DNA of 19,331 nt. It comes from an uncultured bacterium. GTDB taxonomy: Bacteria > Actinomycetota > Coriobacteriia > Coriobacteriales > Atopobiaceae. The number at the start of each line of letters is the position of its first letter. The stretch's first letter is position 1. Position numbers and translations under genes: made by a program. The stretch is taken from contig CAJMLD010000009.1 in assembly GCA_905214175.1 (NCBI GenBank), positions 1-19,331 of the forward strand. The letters run 5' to 3'. The notes under the pieces are model-generated. The model saw only the letters and a program-made list of their open reading frames with translations, was not told the DNA's origin and ran no database searches. Shown piece after piece: positions 1 through 6,488 of this stretch.

Positions 1-1
1 A

Positions 2-685
2 GACGGCGCCGACATCGAGGGCATGCTCGACATGTACCGTGAGGGGAATGTCCAGGGGTTCACGACCAACCCCTCACTCATGAAGAAGGGTGGGGTCACG
101 GATTACCGTGCCTTCGCTAAGGAGGTTCTCTCCCAGATCAAGGATTTGCCCGTCTCGTTCGAGGTCTTTGCCGATGATTTCGAGGGCATGGAGGCCGAGG
201 CGCGTGAAATCGCAACGTGGGCTGAGAACGTCTACGTGAAGATTCCCGCGCTCAATACCAAGGGCGAGTCCACTAAGGATCTGGTGCGCAAGCTCTCGCA
301 TGACGGCATCAAGATCAATGTCACGACCCTCTTCACCAACGAGCAGATCGCCGACTTCATCGATGCCGTCTCGCCCGACGTGCCGTCAATCATCTCCATC
401 TTTGCCGGGCGTATCGCCGACACTGGCGTCGACCCCCTGCCGGTAGTTGCGGATGCCGTGAAGCTTGCTGCTCCCAAGCCCCAGTGCGAGATTCTCTGGG
501 CAAGCACGCGCGAGCTGCTTAACATCTTCCAGGCCGAGTCGGTAGGCTGCCAGATTATCACCGTGCAGAACTCTATCCTCGCCAAGCGCAAGAACGTGGG
601 CAAGGACCTCTTCGAGTACTCGCTCGACACCGTGCGTGGCTTTAACAAGGATGCCCAGGCCCTGGGCTTCCACATCCTGCCGTAG
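2..685 (+). CDS. Transaldolase / fructose-6-phosphate aldolase family protein, 5' end missing
   Basis: This is a class I aldolase of the small transaldolase (TalC/FSA) family, cytosolic, which cleaves or transfers three-carbon units between sugar phosphates through a Schiff-base lysine. The frame is open to the left edge, so the true start lies outside the window; the first in-frame ATGs at 23 and 32 are internal, because the preceding codons (DGADIEGM) already belong to the fold. Visible family motifs are FTTNPSL near the N-terminus, VYVKIPA containing the likely catalytic Lys (codon at about 239-241), NVTTLFT, the ISIFAGRIADTG strand and the ILWASTRE segment. About 228 residues are present, close to the usual 215-230. 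Only 9 bases separate its stop from the preferred EIIA start, so it is probably co-transcribed with the PTS genes and acts on a product of the imported substrate. Whether it is a true transaldolase or an aldolase cannot be told from sequence. Confidence 0.88.
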   Translation, partial: DGADIEGMLDMYREGNVQGFTTNPSLMKKGGVTDYRAFAKEVLSQIKDLPVSFEVFADDFEGMEAEAREIATWAENVYVKIPALNTKGESTKDLVRKLSHDGIKINVTTLFTNEQIADFIDAVSPDVPSIISIFAGRIADTGVDPLPVVADAVKLAAPKPQCEILWASTRELLNIFQAESVGCQIITVQNSILAKRKNVGKDLFEYSLDTVRGFNKDAQALGFHILP

Positions 686-694
686 GTGATGGTG

Positions 695-1144
695 ATGCTT
701 AAGGATCTCCTCACCCCTGCAGTGATTCGCTGCCACGTCCACGCCACGGACTGGCGCGACGCGGTTACCCAGGCGGGAGCGCTGCTCGAGGCCGCTGGGA
801 AGTGCGACCACAGCTACACCGAGTCGATGATCGCCTCCATCGAGAAGTTCGGCCCGTACGTGGTGCTCGAGGAGGGCGTGGCAATGCCTCACGCCCAGTC
901 CAACGGCAACGTCTCCGAGGAGGGCATCTGCATCCTCACACTTGACGAGCCCGTGAGGTTTGGCCACGACGAGTACGACCCGGTGAGCGTGCTTATTGGC
1001 ATCTGTGCTCCCAACCCCCGCGAGCACCTCGATTGCCTGGCCGAGCTGGCGAAGATATTCGACGACGAGGACGCCATCCCGAAGCTTGCGGCATGTGCGA
1101 CGTCGGAAGACGTCATCACAACGATGGACTCGTTCTTCAAGTAG
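695..1144 (+). CDS. PTS ascorbate-type EIIA component (UlaC-like)
   Basis: This is the phosphocarrier EIIA of the fructose/mannitol superfamily, ascorbate-like branch; it takes phosphate from HPr and passes it to the EIIB encoded next. The FGPYVVLEEGVAMPHAQ segment carries the phosphorylated His (residue 66 from the start chosen here). The length of 149 aa matches UlaC (about 154). Four in-frame starts cluster at GTG686, ATG689, GTG692 and ATG695. ATG695 is preferred because its product begins MLKDLLT, like the N-terminus of UlaC, and because an AGG lies 8 bases upstream inside the transaldolase stop region. The FGHDEYDPVSVLIG segment is also typical. The gene lies in the transaldolase-EIIA-EIIB-EIIC operon. 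The substrate is uncertain: ascorbate or a related sugar acid or pentitol. Confidence 0.9.
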   Translation: MLKDLLTPAVIRCHVHATDWRDAVTQAGALLEAAGKCDHSYTESMIASIEKFGPYVVLEEGVAMPHAQSNGNVSEEGICILTLDEPVRFGHDEYDPVSVLIGICAPNPREHLDCLAELAKIFDDEDAIPKLAACATSEDVITTMDSFFK

Positions 1145-1162
1145 GGCTTGCCTCCGAGAAGG

Positions 1163-1223
1163 GCGGCCTCAAGAGGCCGCACCAACGGGAGATGTTTGGA
1201 ACGACGCCCGCGCGACCGCGGGC
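1163..1223 (+). promoter_or_regulatory. Two intercistronic stem-loops between EIIA and EIIB
   Basis: The 99-base gap between EIIA and EIIB holds two perfect inverted repeats: GCGGCCTC (1163-1170) with GAGGCCGC (1173-1180), and GCCCGCG (1206-1212) with CGCGGGC (1217-1223). Neither is followed by a T-run, so they are not typical rho-independent terminators. They could act in mRNA processing, protection of 3' ends or partial attenuation. The second hairpin ends just upstream of the EIIB ribosome binding site at about 1231-1240. The function is inference; the pairing is seen directly. Confidence 0.5.
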
Positions 1224-1243
1224 TGAGGATGAAAGGAAGGAAC

Positions 1244-1522
1244 ATGCACATCATTACGGTTTGCGGCAACGGCATCGGCTCGAGCCTGATGCTCGCTGGC
1301 AAGGTGCAGGAGATTTGTGACGAGGAGGGTATTGCCGCCGACGTCGAGTCCATGGACCTGAACGGCGCCTCCTCCTCAAATCCGGACCTCTTCATCACGG
1401 TCAAGGAGCTTGCGCCCGAGCTCCACGGCAACATCGTGATTGTTCGCAGCTATGTGAACAAGAAGAAGATCCGTGAAGACGCCCTCGAGGCGATTAAGGC
1501 CGCTGCGGCGAAGGCCCAGTAG
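1244..1522 (+). CDS. PTS ascorbate-type EIIB component (UlaB-like)
   Basis: This is the small cytosolic EIIB of a lactose/ascorbate-type PTS, phosphorylated on a cysteine and donating phosphate to the substrate at EIIC. The protein begins MHIITVCGNGIGSSLML; Cys7 in the CGNGIGSS P-loop-like motif is the expected phosphorylation site, as in UlaB. The length of 92 aa is near the family norm (about 95-100). The frame stays open upstream to 1148, but ATG1244 is chosen because GAAAGGAAGG (1231-1240) lies just before it and because family members begin a few residues before the Cys. ATG1229 is a weaker alternative. The gene sits between EIIA and EIIC, with hairpins in both flanking gaps. Confidence 0.92.
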   Translation: MHIITVCGNGIGSSLMLAGKVQEICDEEGIAADVESMDLNGASSSNPDLFITVKELAPELHGNIVIVRSYVNKKKIREDALEAIKAAAAKAQ

Positions 1523-1532
1523 CAGTGACGTT

Positions 1533-1557
1533 GCGCCTGGGGACAGCAGCCAGGTGC
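1533..1557 (+). promoter_or_regulatory. Intercistronic stem-loop between EIIB and EIIC
   Basis: GCGCCTGG (1533-1540) can pair with CCAGGTGC (1550-1557), with one G-U pair and a 9-base loop, between the EIIB stop and the EIIC ribosome binding site. No T-run follows, so it is more likely a stability or processing hairpin than a terminator. Function is inferred. Confidence 0.4.
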
Positions 1558-1584
1558 GAGCAGTAACTATCGAAGGAGATGTAT

Positions 1585-2976
1585 ATGGACGCAGTTCTCG
1601 TCATACTCAAGTTCTTTGAGTCTATTCTCACCAAGCCGGCGTGGATTATGGGTCTGTTCTCGTTTGTGGGCCTCGTGGCACTCAAGCGTCCCGCCCACAA
1701 GATCATGACCGGCACCCTTAAGCCCATCCTCGGCTACCTCATGCTCTCTGCGGGTGCCGGACTCATTCAGACCAACCTCGCCCCTCTCGGCACCTTCATC
1801 GAGACCGGATTCCACATCCAGGGCGTCGTCCCCAACAACGAGGTCATCGTCTCCATGGCACAGACGGTTCTGGGCGTCCAGACCATGGTCATCCTGATCC
1901 TTGGCTACGTGGTCAACATCCTGATTGCCCGCTTCACCAAGTTTAAGTACATCTTCCTCACTGGTCACCACAGCCTCTTCATGGCCTGCCTGCTCTCCGC
2001 TGTGCTCCAGGCTTCTGGCTTCACCGATGTTCCTCTGGTCATCACGGGCGGCCTGTTCCTCGGCCTTGTGAGCGCCATGCTTCCCGCCGTTGGCCAGCAC
2101 TTCACCGAGAAGGTCACCGATGGCGACGAGATCGCTATGGGTCACTTTGGCTCCCTCGCGTACTACATCTCCGCTGCCGTGGGCAGCATCTTCAAGAAGG
2201 ATGCTGAGGAGAACAGCACCGAGAAGATCGAGGTTCCCGAGAGCCTTGCCTTCCTGCGTGACACCACCATCTCCACCGGTCTGACCATGGCGTTCTTCTA
2301 CCTGCTCACGGGTATTGTCGCCTGGGTTGCCGATCCTGCTGTGGTTGACGAGCTCGCCGGTGGCGATAACTTCATCGTCTACGCACTGACCTGCGCGCTC
2401 TCCTTCGCTGTTGGCGTCACCATCGTCTACAATGGCGTCCGCATGATTCTTGCCGACCTCGTGCCTGCCTTCCAGGGCATCTCGAACAAGCTCATCCCCG
2501 GCGCCATCCCCGCCGTCGACTGCGCCGTGTTCTTCCCGTATGCCCCCACCGCCGTTATTCTCGGCTTTGTTGCCTCCTTCATCGGCGGCGTGGTTGGCAT
2601 GTTCATCGTGGGCGCTACCATGGGCGTCTTCATCATCCCCGGCATGGTTCCCCACTTCTTCTGCGGCGCAACTGCCGGCATCTTTGGCAACGCGACCGGT
2701 GGTCGCAAGGGTGCAGCGCTTGGCGCCTTCGTCAACGGCCTGCTCATCACCTTTGCCCCTGCCCTGCTGCTTCCCGTTCTGAGCGTCTTCGGCTTCCAGA
2801 ACACCACCTTCGGCGACTTTGACTTTGGCGTGATTGGCATCACCCTTGGCCGCACCGCTGCCGCCTTCGGGCCTACCGGCGTCTACGTCATTCTCGCCAT
2901 TCTGCTCGTTGTGGCTTTTGTCCCCAACTTCATCAAGACCAAGAGCCCGGTCATCAATCACACTCCCGAGGAGTAG
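1585..2976 (+). CDS. PTS ascorbate-type EIIC permease (UlaA-like)
   Basis: This is the integral membrane EIIC of an ascorbate-family PTS, which carries the substrate across the membrane and presents it for phosphorylation by EIIB. The 463-aa product matches UlaA in length (about 465) and in motif order: early KRPAHKIMTGTLKPILGY, LTGHHSLFM, EVTDGDE-like (EKVTDGDEIAMGHFG), a charged cytosolic stretch around residues 208-220, then GVRMILADLVPAFQGIS, KLIPGAIPAVDCAVFFPYAP and IIPGMVPHFFCGATAGIFGN. Many hydrophobic helices alternate through the protein. ATG1585 is preferred over ATG1579 because the strong GAAGGAG at 1572-1578 abuts 1579 but sits 6 bases from 1585. It is the last gene of the operon, followed by a terminator at 3011. 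The exact substrate is not provable from sequence, and no UlaD/E/F/G enzymes are in view. Confidence 0.93.
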   Translation: MDAVLVILKFFESILTKPAWIMGLFSFVGLVALKRPAHKIMTGTLKPILGYLMLSAGAGLIQTNLAPLGTFIETGFHIQGVVPNNEVIVSMAQTVLGVQTMVILILGYVVNILIARFTKFKYIFLTGHHSLFMACLLSAVLQASGFTDVPLVITGGLFLGLVSAMLPAVGQHFTEKVTDGDEIAMGHFGSLAYYISAAVGSIFKKDAEENSTEKIEVPESLAFLRDTTISTGLTMAFFYLLTGIVAWVADPAVVDELAGGDNFIVYALTCALSFAVGVTIVYNGVRMILADLVPAFQGISNKLIPGAIPAVDCAVFFPYAPTAVILGFVASFIGGVVGMFIVGATMGVFIIPGMVPHFFCGATAGIFGNATGGRKGAALGAFVNGLLITFAPALLLPVLSVFGFQNTTFGDFDFGVIGITLGRTAAAFGPTGVYVILAILLVVAFVPNFIKTKSPVINHTPEE

Positions 2977-3010
2977 CGAAGCAACTGGTTCGTCTACAGT
3001 TGGGCTCTTG

Positions 3011-3041
3011 CGCGGACTCGCTGATGCGGGTCCGCGTTTTT
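3011..3041 (+). terminator. Rho-independent terminator of the PTS operon
   Basis: CGCGGAC at 3011 pairs with GTCCGCG ending at 3036, with further inner CGC/GCG pairing around a TGAT loop, and TTTTT follows at 3037-3041. It lies 34 bases after the EIIC stop. Confidence 0.85.
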
Positions 3042-3078
3042 CTGGCGCCACAGGGCATGTTTTGGCAGCAAGCGCGCA

Positions 3079-3107
3079 TGAGACAAAGGGACAGTCCCTT
3101 TGTCTCA
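3079..3107. repeat. 29-bp dispersed palindrome, copy 1
   Basis: TGAGACAAAGGGAC, a central A, then the exact reverse complement GTCCCTTTGTCTCA. The same 29 bases occur at 8605-8633. This copy lies in the convergent gap between EIIC and the SPFH gene. It looks like a REP-type or miniature dispersed element that can fold into a 14-bp hairpin. Similar ACAAAGGGACAGTCCCTTTGT sequences are, to my knowledge, scattered in many bacterial genomes, but I could not search for them. Confidence 0.8.
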
Positions 3108-3111
3108 GAAG

Positions 3112-3148
3112 CGAGCCCTCCGGCGTCAATCCGGCGCCGGAGGGCTCG
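3112..3148. terminator. Strong hairpin between convergent genes, likely terminator of the SPFH gene
   Basis: CGAGCCCTCCGGCG (3112-3125) pairs perfectly with CGCCGGAGGGCTCG (3135-3148), giving a 14-bp stem with a 9-base loop. On the plus strand TTGTTG follows; on the minus strand CTTCT follows. It lies 28 bases beyond the stop of the minus-strand SPFH gene and probably serves as its terminator, possibly in both directions. Confidence 0.6.
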
Positions 3149-3176
3149 TTGTTGCAAGTGGCACGCCGCGCGTCGC

Positions 3177-4454
3177 TTACGGGCGCGGGCTACCGCAGTT
3201 GCCGCAGAAGCGCCCGGTGTTCTGGGCGCCGCACGAGCAGGTCCACGGCCCGTCAGCCGGCTGGGGCCTGGGGCTTCCGCAGTTGCCGCAGAAGCGACCG
3301 GTGTTCTGGGCGCCGCACGAGCAAGTCCAGGTCCCCGAGCCGCCCGCCGTGCCCGCGCCACCCGCCGATGCCGCGCCCGCGGCGCCGCTCGGCGTACCCG
3401 ACGACGGACCGCCTCCCGCGGCGCGTCCGCCAGCGCCCATGCCGTAGAGCCCTTGCATGTTCATGCCTCCGCCCATGGCGTTGGCCATCCCCATGCCCAT
3501 GAACCCCATCGCCGCGCCGGCGCTGTTGGATGCCGCCATGCGCATGGCATCCGCCTGCGATGCCGCCAGGCTTGCCGCTGCCATCGTGGGATCGCGCATT
3601 ACTGCGGCCTTCTGCAGCTCCTTGATCATTGCCTCGTCCTCGGGAGAGGCAACAATGGAGTTCACGCCAAACGCCGCCACCTCGATGCCGCGCATCTGCC
3701 CCCAGGACTCGGAGAGCTCCTCGTTGAGGGCCTGAGCCAGCTCCTTCGTGTGCGCGGGCACCGCCGAGTAGCGTACGCCCATGGCCGAGATGCGCGCAAA
3801 CGCCGGCTGCAGCGCGGTGAGCAGTTCGCTTTTGAGCTGCGAGTCGATTTTGTCGCGCGTGTAGGGCTGCTCGACGTTGCCGGACACGTTCTTGTAGAAC
3901 ATGAGCGGGTCGACTATTCGGTAGGAGTACTCGCCGTTGCAGCGCACGGAGATGTCAACGTCCAGCCCGATGTTGTTGTCCACCACGCGGAAGGGCACCG
4001 GAGCGGCTGTCCCGTACTTGTTGCCCACAATCTCCTTGGCGTTGAAGAAGTAGACGCGCTGGTCCTTGCCCGTGTCACCGCCAAACGAGAAGCGTGTGCC
4101 CACGCGCTCGAACGACGCCCGTATCCTCTCGCCCAGTGAGCCGCCCTCGCCAAAGAGAAGGCTTGGCTCCGTGGAGCTGTCGAACACAAACTCGCCGGGC
4201 TCGCCGCACGCCTCGACCACCGCGCCCTGCTCCACGATGATCATGTACTGACCCTCGTTCACGGCGATGATGGATCCGTTCGAGATGATGTTGTCCTCGC
4301 CGTGCGTGTTCGACGAGCGTCCCTGCGCCGAAACCCTCTTGCGTCCCTTGACCACGAGGGTATTCGCGTCAAGCGAGTCGCAGTAGAAGTATTCGCGCCA
4401 GGAGTCGGCGAGAACCCCGCCCACGGCACCCATTCCAGCTCTCAGAAGTCCCAT
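3177..4454 (-). CDS. SPFH/Band 7 domain protein with two C-terminal zinc ribbons (YdjI-like, COG4260 type)
   Basis: This resembles the stomatin/prohibitin-like proteins with C-terminal Zn-ribbon typified by Bacillus YdjI, which associate with the membrane and in some species work with PspA-type envelope stress proteins. The first roughly 290 residues are the SPFH region (SNGSIIAVNEGQYMIIVEQG, then VPFRVVDNNIGLDVDISVRCNGEYSYRI), ending in an alanine-rich stretch (AAVMRDPTMAAASLAASQADA). A Gly/Met/Ala-rich linker runs from about 310 to 370. Two identical CSCGAQNTGRFCGNCG modules follow (Cys378/380/389/392 and Cys406/408/417/420), repeating every 28 residues. No transmembrane helix is evident. 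GAAGGAG stands 8 bases before the ATG. At 425 aa it is longer than YdjI (about 320), mostly from the linker and the doubled ribbon. It is divergent from the pseudokinase operon; a shared role is inference. Confidence 0.85.
   Translation of the reverse strand: MGLLRAGMGAVGGVLADSWREYFYCDSLDANTLVVKGRKRVSAQGRSSNTHGEDNIISNGSIIAVNEGQYMIIVEQGAVVEACGEPGEFVFDSSTEPSLLFGEGGSLGERIRASFERVGTRFSFGGDTGKDQRVYFFNAKEIVGNKYGTAAPVPFRVVDNNIGLDVDISVRCNGEYSYRIVDPLMFYKNVSGNVEQPYTRDKIDSQLKSELLTALQPAFARISAMGVRYSAVPAHTKELAQALNEELSESWGQMRGIEVAAFGVNSIVASPEDEAMIKELQKAAVMRDPTMAAASLAASQADAMRMAASNSAGAAMGFMGMGMANAMGGGMNMQGLYGMGAGGRAAGGGPSSGTPSGAAGAASAGGAGTAGGSGTWTCSCGAQNTGRFCGNCGSPRPQPADGPWTCSCGAQNTGRFCGNCGSPRP
3193..3333 (-). 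repeat. Tandem 84-bp in-frame duplication encoding the two zinc ribbons
   Basis: Within the SPFH gene the two ribbon-coding units are offset by 84 bases (28 codons): the plus-strand string CCGCAGTTGCCGCAGAAGCG starts at 3193 and again at 3277. The units differ at only a few bases in the shared core, while the joining region differs more. This points to a fairly recent duplication or to homogenisation by recombination. Confidence 0.8.
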
Positions 4455-4655
4455 GGTTCACGCTCCTTCGTCGTTATTTCCGTTGGGCACGGTCGCCCTC
4501 ACCATCAGGGTGATTCGCATGCCCCGATGGCGGAATTACCGAACGTCCCAAAACGCCTGTCGAACGTTGGCCGCGCGACCCAAAGCGCGGTATCCGGCGC
4601 GACTAAAATGGGGTTATGGGCCGCCATTGAGGCGCGAGTGGGAGGGGGCGCCCGC
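4455..4655. promoter_or_regulatory. Divergent intergenic region between the SPFH gene and the pseudokinase operon
   Basis: This 201-base gap must hold promoters for both directions. A TAAAAT hexamer at 4604-4609 is a possible -10 box for the rightward operon, but no good -35 box is seen. CGAACGT occurs at 4540-4546 and again at 4561-4567, a direct repeat at 21 bp (about two helical turns). CCGCGC (4571-4576) and GCGCGG (4585-4590) form an inverted repeat with an 8-base gap just upstream of the TAAAAT. Any of these could be a regulator site; none is proven. Confidence 0.3.
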
Positions 4656-6488
4656 GTGAGCAGGTCTGACGACACGTTTGCGCGAAAGGTTATCGCCGGC
4701 GCATGCGCCGGAGGGGTCCTCCTGTGCCTGGCCCTCCTCGCCATGCAGGTGTTTGGCAGCATGCCGTCGCCCAAGCCGGGCAGCACCATGCTCTTGCGCT
4801 GGTTGTCCCTCCAACCGCCGGATTCCTACAGCGCGGGTCCATCTTCCACCTCGGGATTCATGATTCTCATGGCTCCGGCGGCAGCGCTCTGGGGCTTCTC
4901 TGTCCACATGCGGTGCTCGGACGCGCAGATTCGCCACTGCCTCAAGGGCGTGGCGCTGCTCGTTGGCCTATGGATGCTCGATGTGCTCGTCAAGTATCGC
5001 TATCCCATCAATAGCCCTCGCTTCATAGCCTTTCTCTGGTACCTCTACTACGTGCCCATGACGCTCATTCCGTTGCTGTGCCTGCTGTGTGCCCTGCGCG
5101 CGGCGGCGCTGGATGCCAAGCCCTGGGCCGTTTTCCTGCGACGCGTTGCCTGGGCAACAAGCGCTGTAATCATTGTCTTGGTGCTCACCAACTCCCTCCA
5201 CCTGCAGGTCTTCTCGTTTGACATCTCGAGTCCAGACTGGCAGGAGGCCTATGCCTATAACTGGGGCTACTGGTTTGCGGTGGTGGTCTATATTGCAGAG
5301 TACCTGGGCTTCTTTGTGCTTCTCTTTGCCGCGTCGCGTCGGCGGCTTCACGGGGTCATCGCGCTTCTCGTCATGACGGCAGTTCCCTTTGTTGCCTACT
5401 GCCTCATGTACGCGCTGCGCAACGAGCTTGCCATCAAGACGAACTTCTCCCTCAACTACTCCCTCATAGTGGTGATGCTTCTGGAGCTTGCGCTAGATCT
5501 TGGCCTCCTGCCGTCGTACTCGTGGTATGGCGAGGCCTTCTCGCGCCTTCCCCTCGACCTCAAAGTCGTCGACCGAGACGGCTCGGTTGCCTTTGCCACC
5601 AATTCGGCCGGTCCAGTGCCTGCTCCCGTCTTCGATCTCACGTTACGAGTCGCCCGGTCACGGACGCGCGACAGGGTCACGAGGTTCAGGACCTCCGCCA
5701 TTCCGCACACGCTCTTCAAGGTCTATGGGGTGAGTGGCGGGGCGGCGCTTCTCGGCGAGGATGTGACTCTCCTGGACGAGCGGCGTCGCGTTCTTACCGA
5801 GCGTCAGGAGCGCCTGCGGAGAAGCAACGAGGTCCTTCGGCACGAGAGCGGCGTCCGTCGCGAGCTATGGCGCCTCGAGAGCGAGGAACGCCTGCTCAGC
5901 AGTATTGAAGGGTCCATCTCGGACAAGGTGAGCCACATGCGTGAGCTTCTCGCTGCGCTGCCAAAGGGGAGCGAGGCGGGTGAGCGTGCGCAAAGGCGGG
6001 ACATGCTCACCGAGGTCAAGCTCCTCGTGGCCTATTGCAAGCGCAAGGGCGCCCTGGTCCTCTCCGAGAGGAGCGATCCCGAGTTCGACCGCGACCGCCT
6101 GCAGCTCGTCTTTAACGAGACGGCATCTGACCTGCGCTCCATTGGCGTTGACTGTGCGGCAGTGGTGAACTGGGATGGCGAGCTTCCCTCCGCGGTGGTG
6201 AGCGTGCTCTACGACTGCCTGTACGACGTGGCCTCCGTTGCGCTCTTTGCTGTCGACCCGATCCTCATGCTCTTTGTGAGCGGTGACGAGAGGCACGTTG
6301 AAATGCGGGCGGCGCTGGACGTGGCACAGATGGACGCGGCGCGTCTGGAGGCCGCAGCGGCGAGTCTGCGAGAAGACCTCAAGGGTTCCCGCGGCACCCT
6401 CTCCCTTGAGCTGTCTCCAACCTCGCTCAACGCAGCGATTCGCATGCCTGTGGGAGATGCCACGCGTGGAGGAGGCGGGGACAAGTGA
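4656..6488 (+). CDS. Multi-spanning membrane protein with degenerate histidine-kinase core (pseudokinase)
   Basis: This 610-aa protein has about eight hydrophobic segments in residues 13-285 (for example 13-32, 97-113, 166-184, 205-225, 233-253, 268-285), a short PAS-like segment at about 300-375 (LKVVDRDGSVAFATN), a charged coiled coil at about 372-415, and a kinase-like tail. The HisKA_3-like stretch reads IEGSISDKVSHMRELL: it aligns with VHDTIG in the next gene and IHDSVGH in the kinase at 17148, but Ser422 stands where the phospho-acceptor His should be. The ATPase part has no proper N-box (VLYDCLYDVASVAL) and no recognisable NDG or GxG motif. Autophosphorylation is therefore unlikely. 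The start is set at GTG4656 because GGGAGGGGG (4640-4648) lies 7 bases upstream; ATG4608 and GTG4638 lack such a site. Its end overlaps the next kinase gene. It is probably a sensor or partner subunit for that kinase (inference). Confidence 0.75.
   Translation: MSRSDDTFARKVIAGACAGGVLLCLALLAMQVFGSMPSPKPGSTMLLRWLSLQPPDSYSAGPSSTSGFMILMAPAAALWGFSVHMRCSDAQIRHCLKGVALLVGLWMLDVLVKYRYPINSPRFIAFLWYLYYVPMTLIPLLCLLCALRAAALDAKPWAVFLRRVAWATSAVIIVLVLTNSLHLQVFSFDISSPDWQEAYAYNWGYWFAVVVYIAEYLGFFVLLFAASRRRLHGVIALLVMTAVPFVAYCLMYALRNELAIKTNFSLNYSLIVVMLLELALDLGLLPSYSWYGEAFSRLPLDLKVVDRDGSVAFATNSAGPVPAPVFDLTLRVARSRTRDRVTRFRTSAIPHTLFKVYGVSGGAALLGEDVTLLDERRRVLTERQERLRRSNEVLRHESGVRRELWRLESEERLLSSIEGSISDKVSHMRELLAALPKGSEAGERAQRRDMLTEVKLLVAYCKRKGALVLSERSDPEFDRDRLQLVFNETASDLRSIGVDCAAVVNWDGELPSAVVSVLYDCLYDVASVALFAVDPILMLFVSGDERHVEMRAALDVAQMDAARLEAAAASLREDLKGSRGTLSLELSPTSLNAAIRMPVGDATRGGGGDK

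Noticed and set aside
1567..3129. A 520-codon open frame on the minus strand opposite EIIC
   Set aside because: Its product is rich in Gly, Glu, Asp and His with no recognisable domain, and it mirrors the codon pattern of the clear EIIC gene on the other strand; it is a GC-driven shadow frame.
3000..4139. A 379-codon plus-strand frame opposite the SPFH gene
   Set aside because: It begins inside the PTS terminator, its product is Arg/Ala-rich low complexity, and the minus-strand frame has a clear SPFH domain and zinc ribbons.
4608..4655. ATG4608 as start of the pseudokinase gene
   Set aside because: No ribosome binding site precedes it and its first bases overlap a possible -10 box; GTG4656 has a strong purine tract 7 bases upstream.
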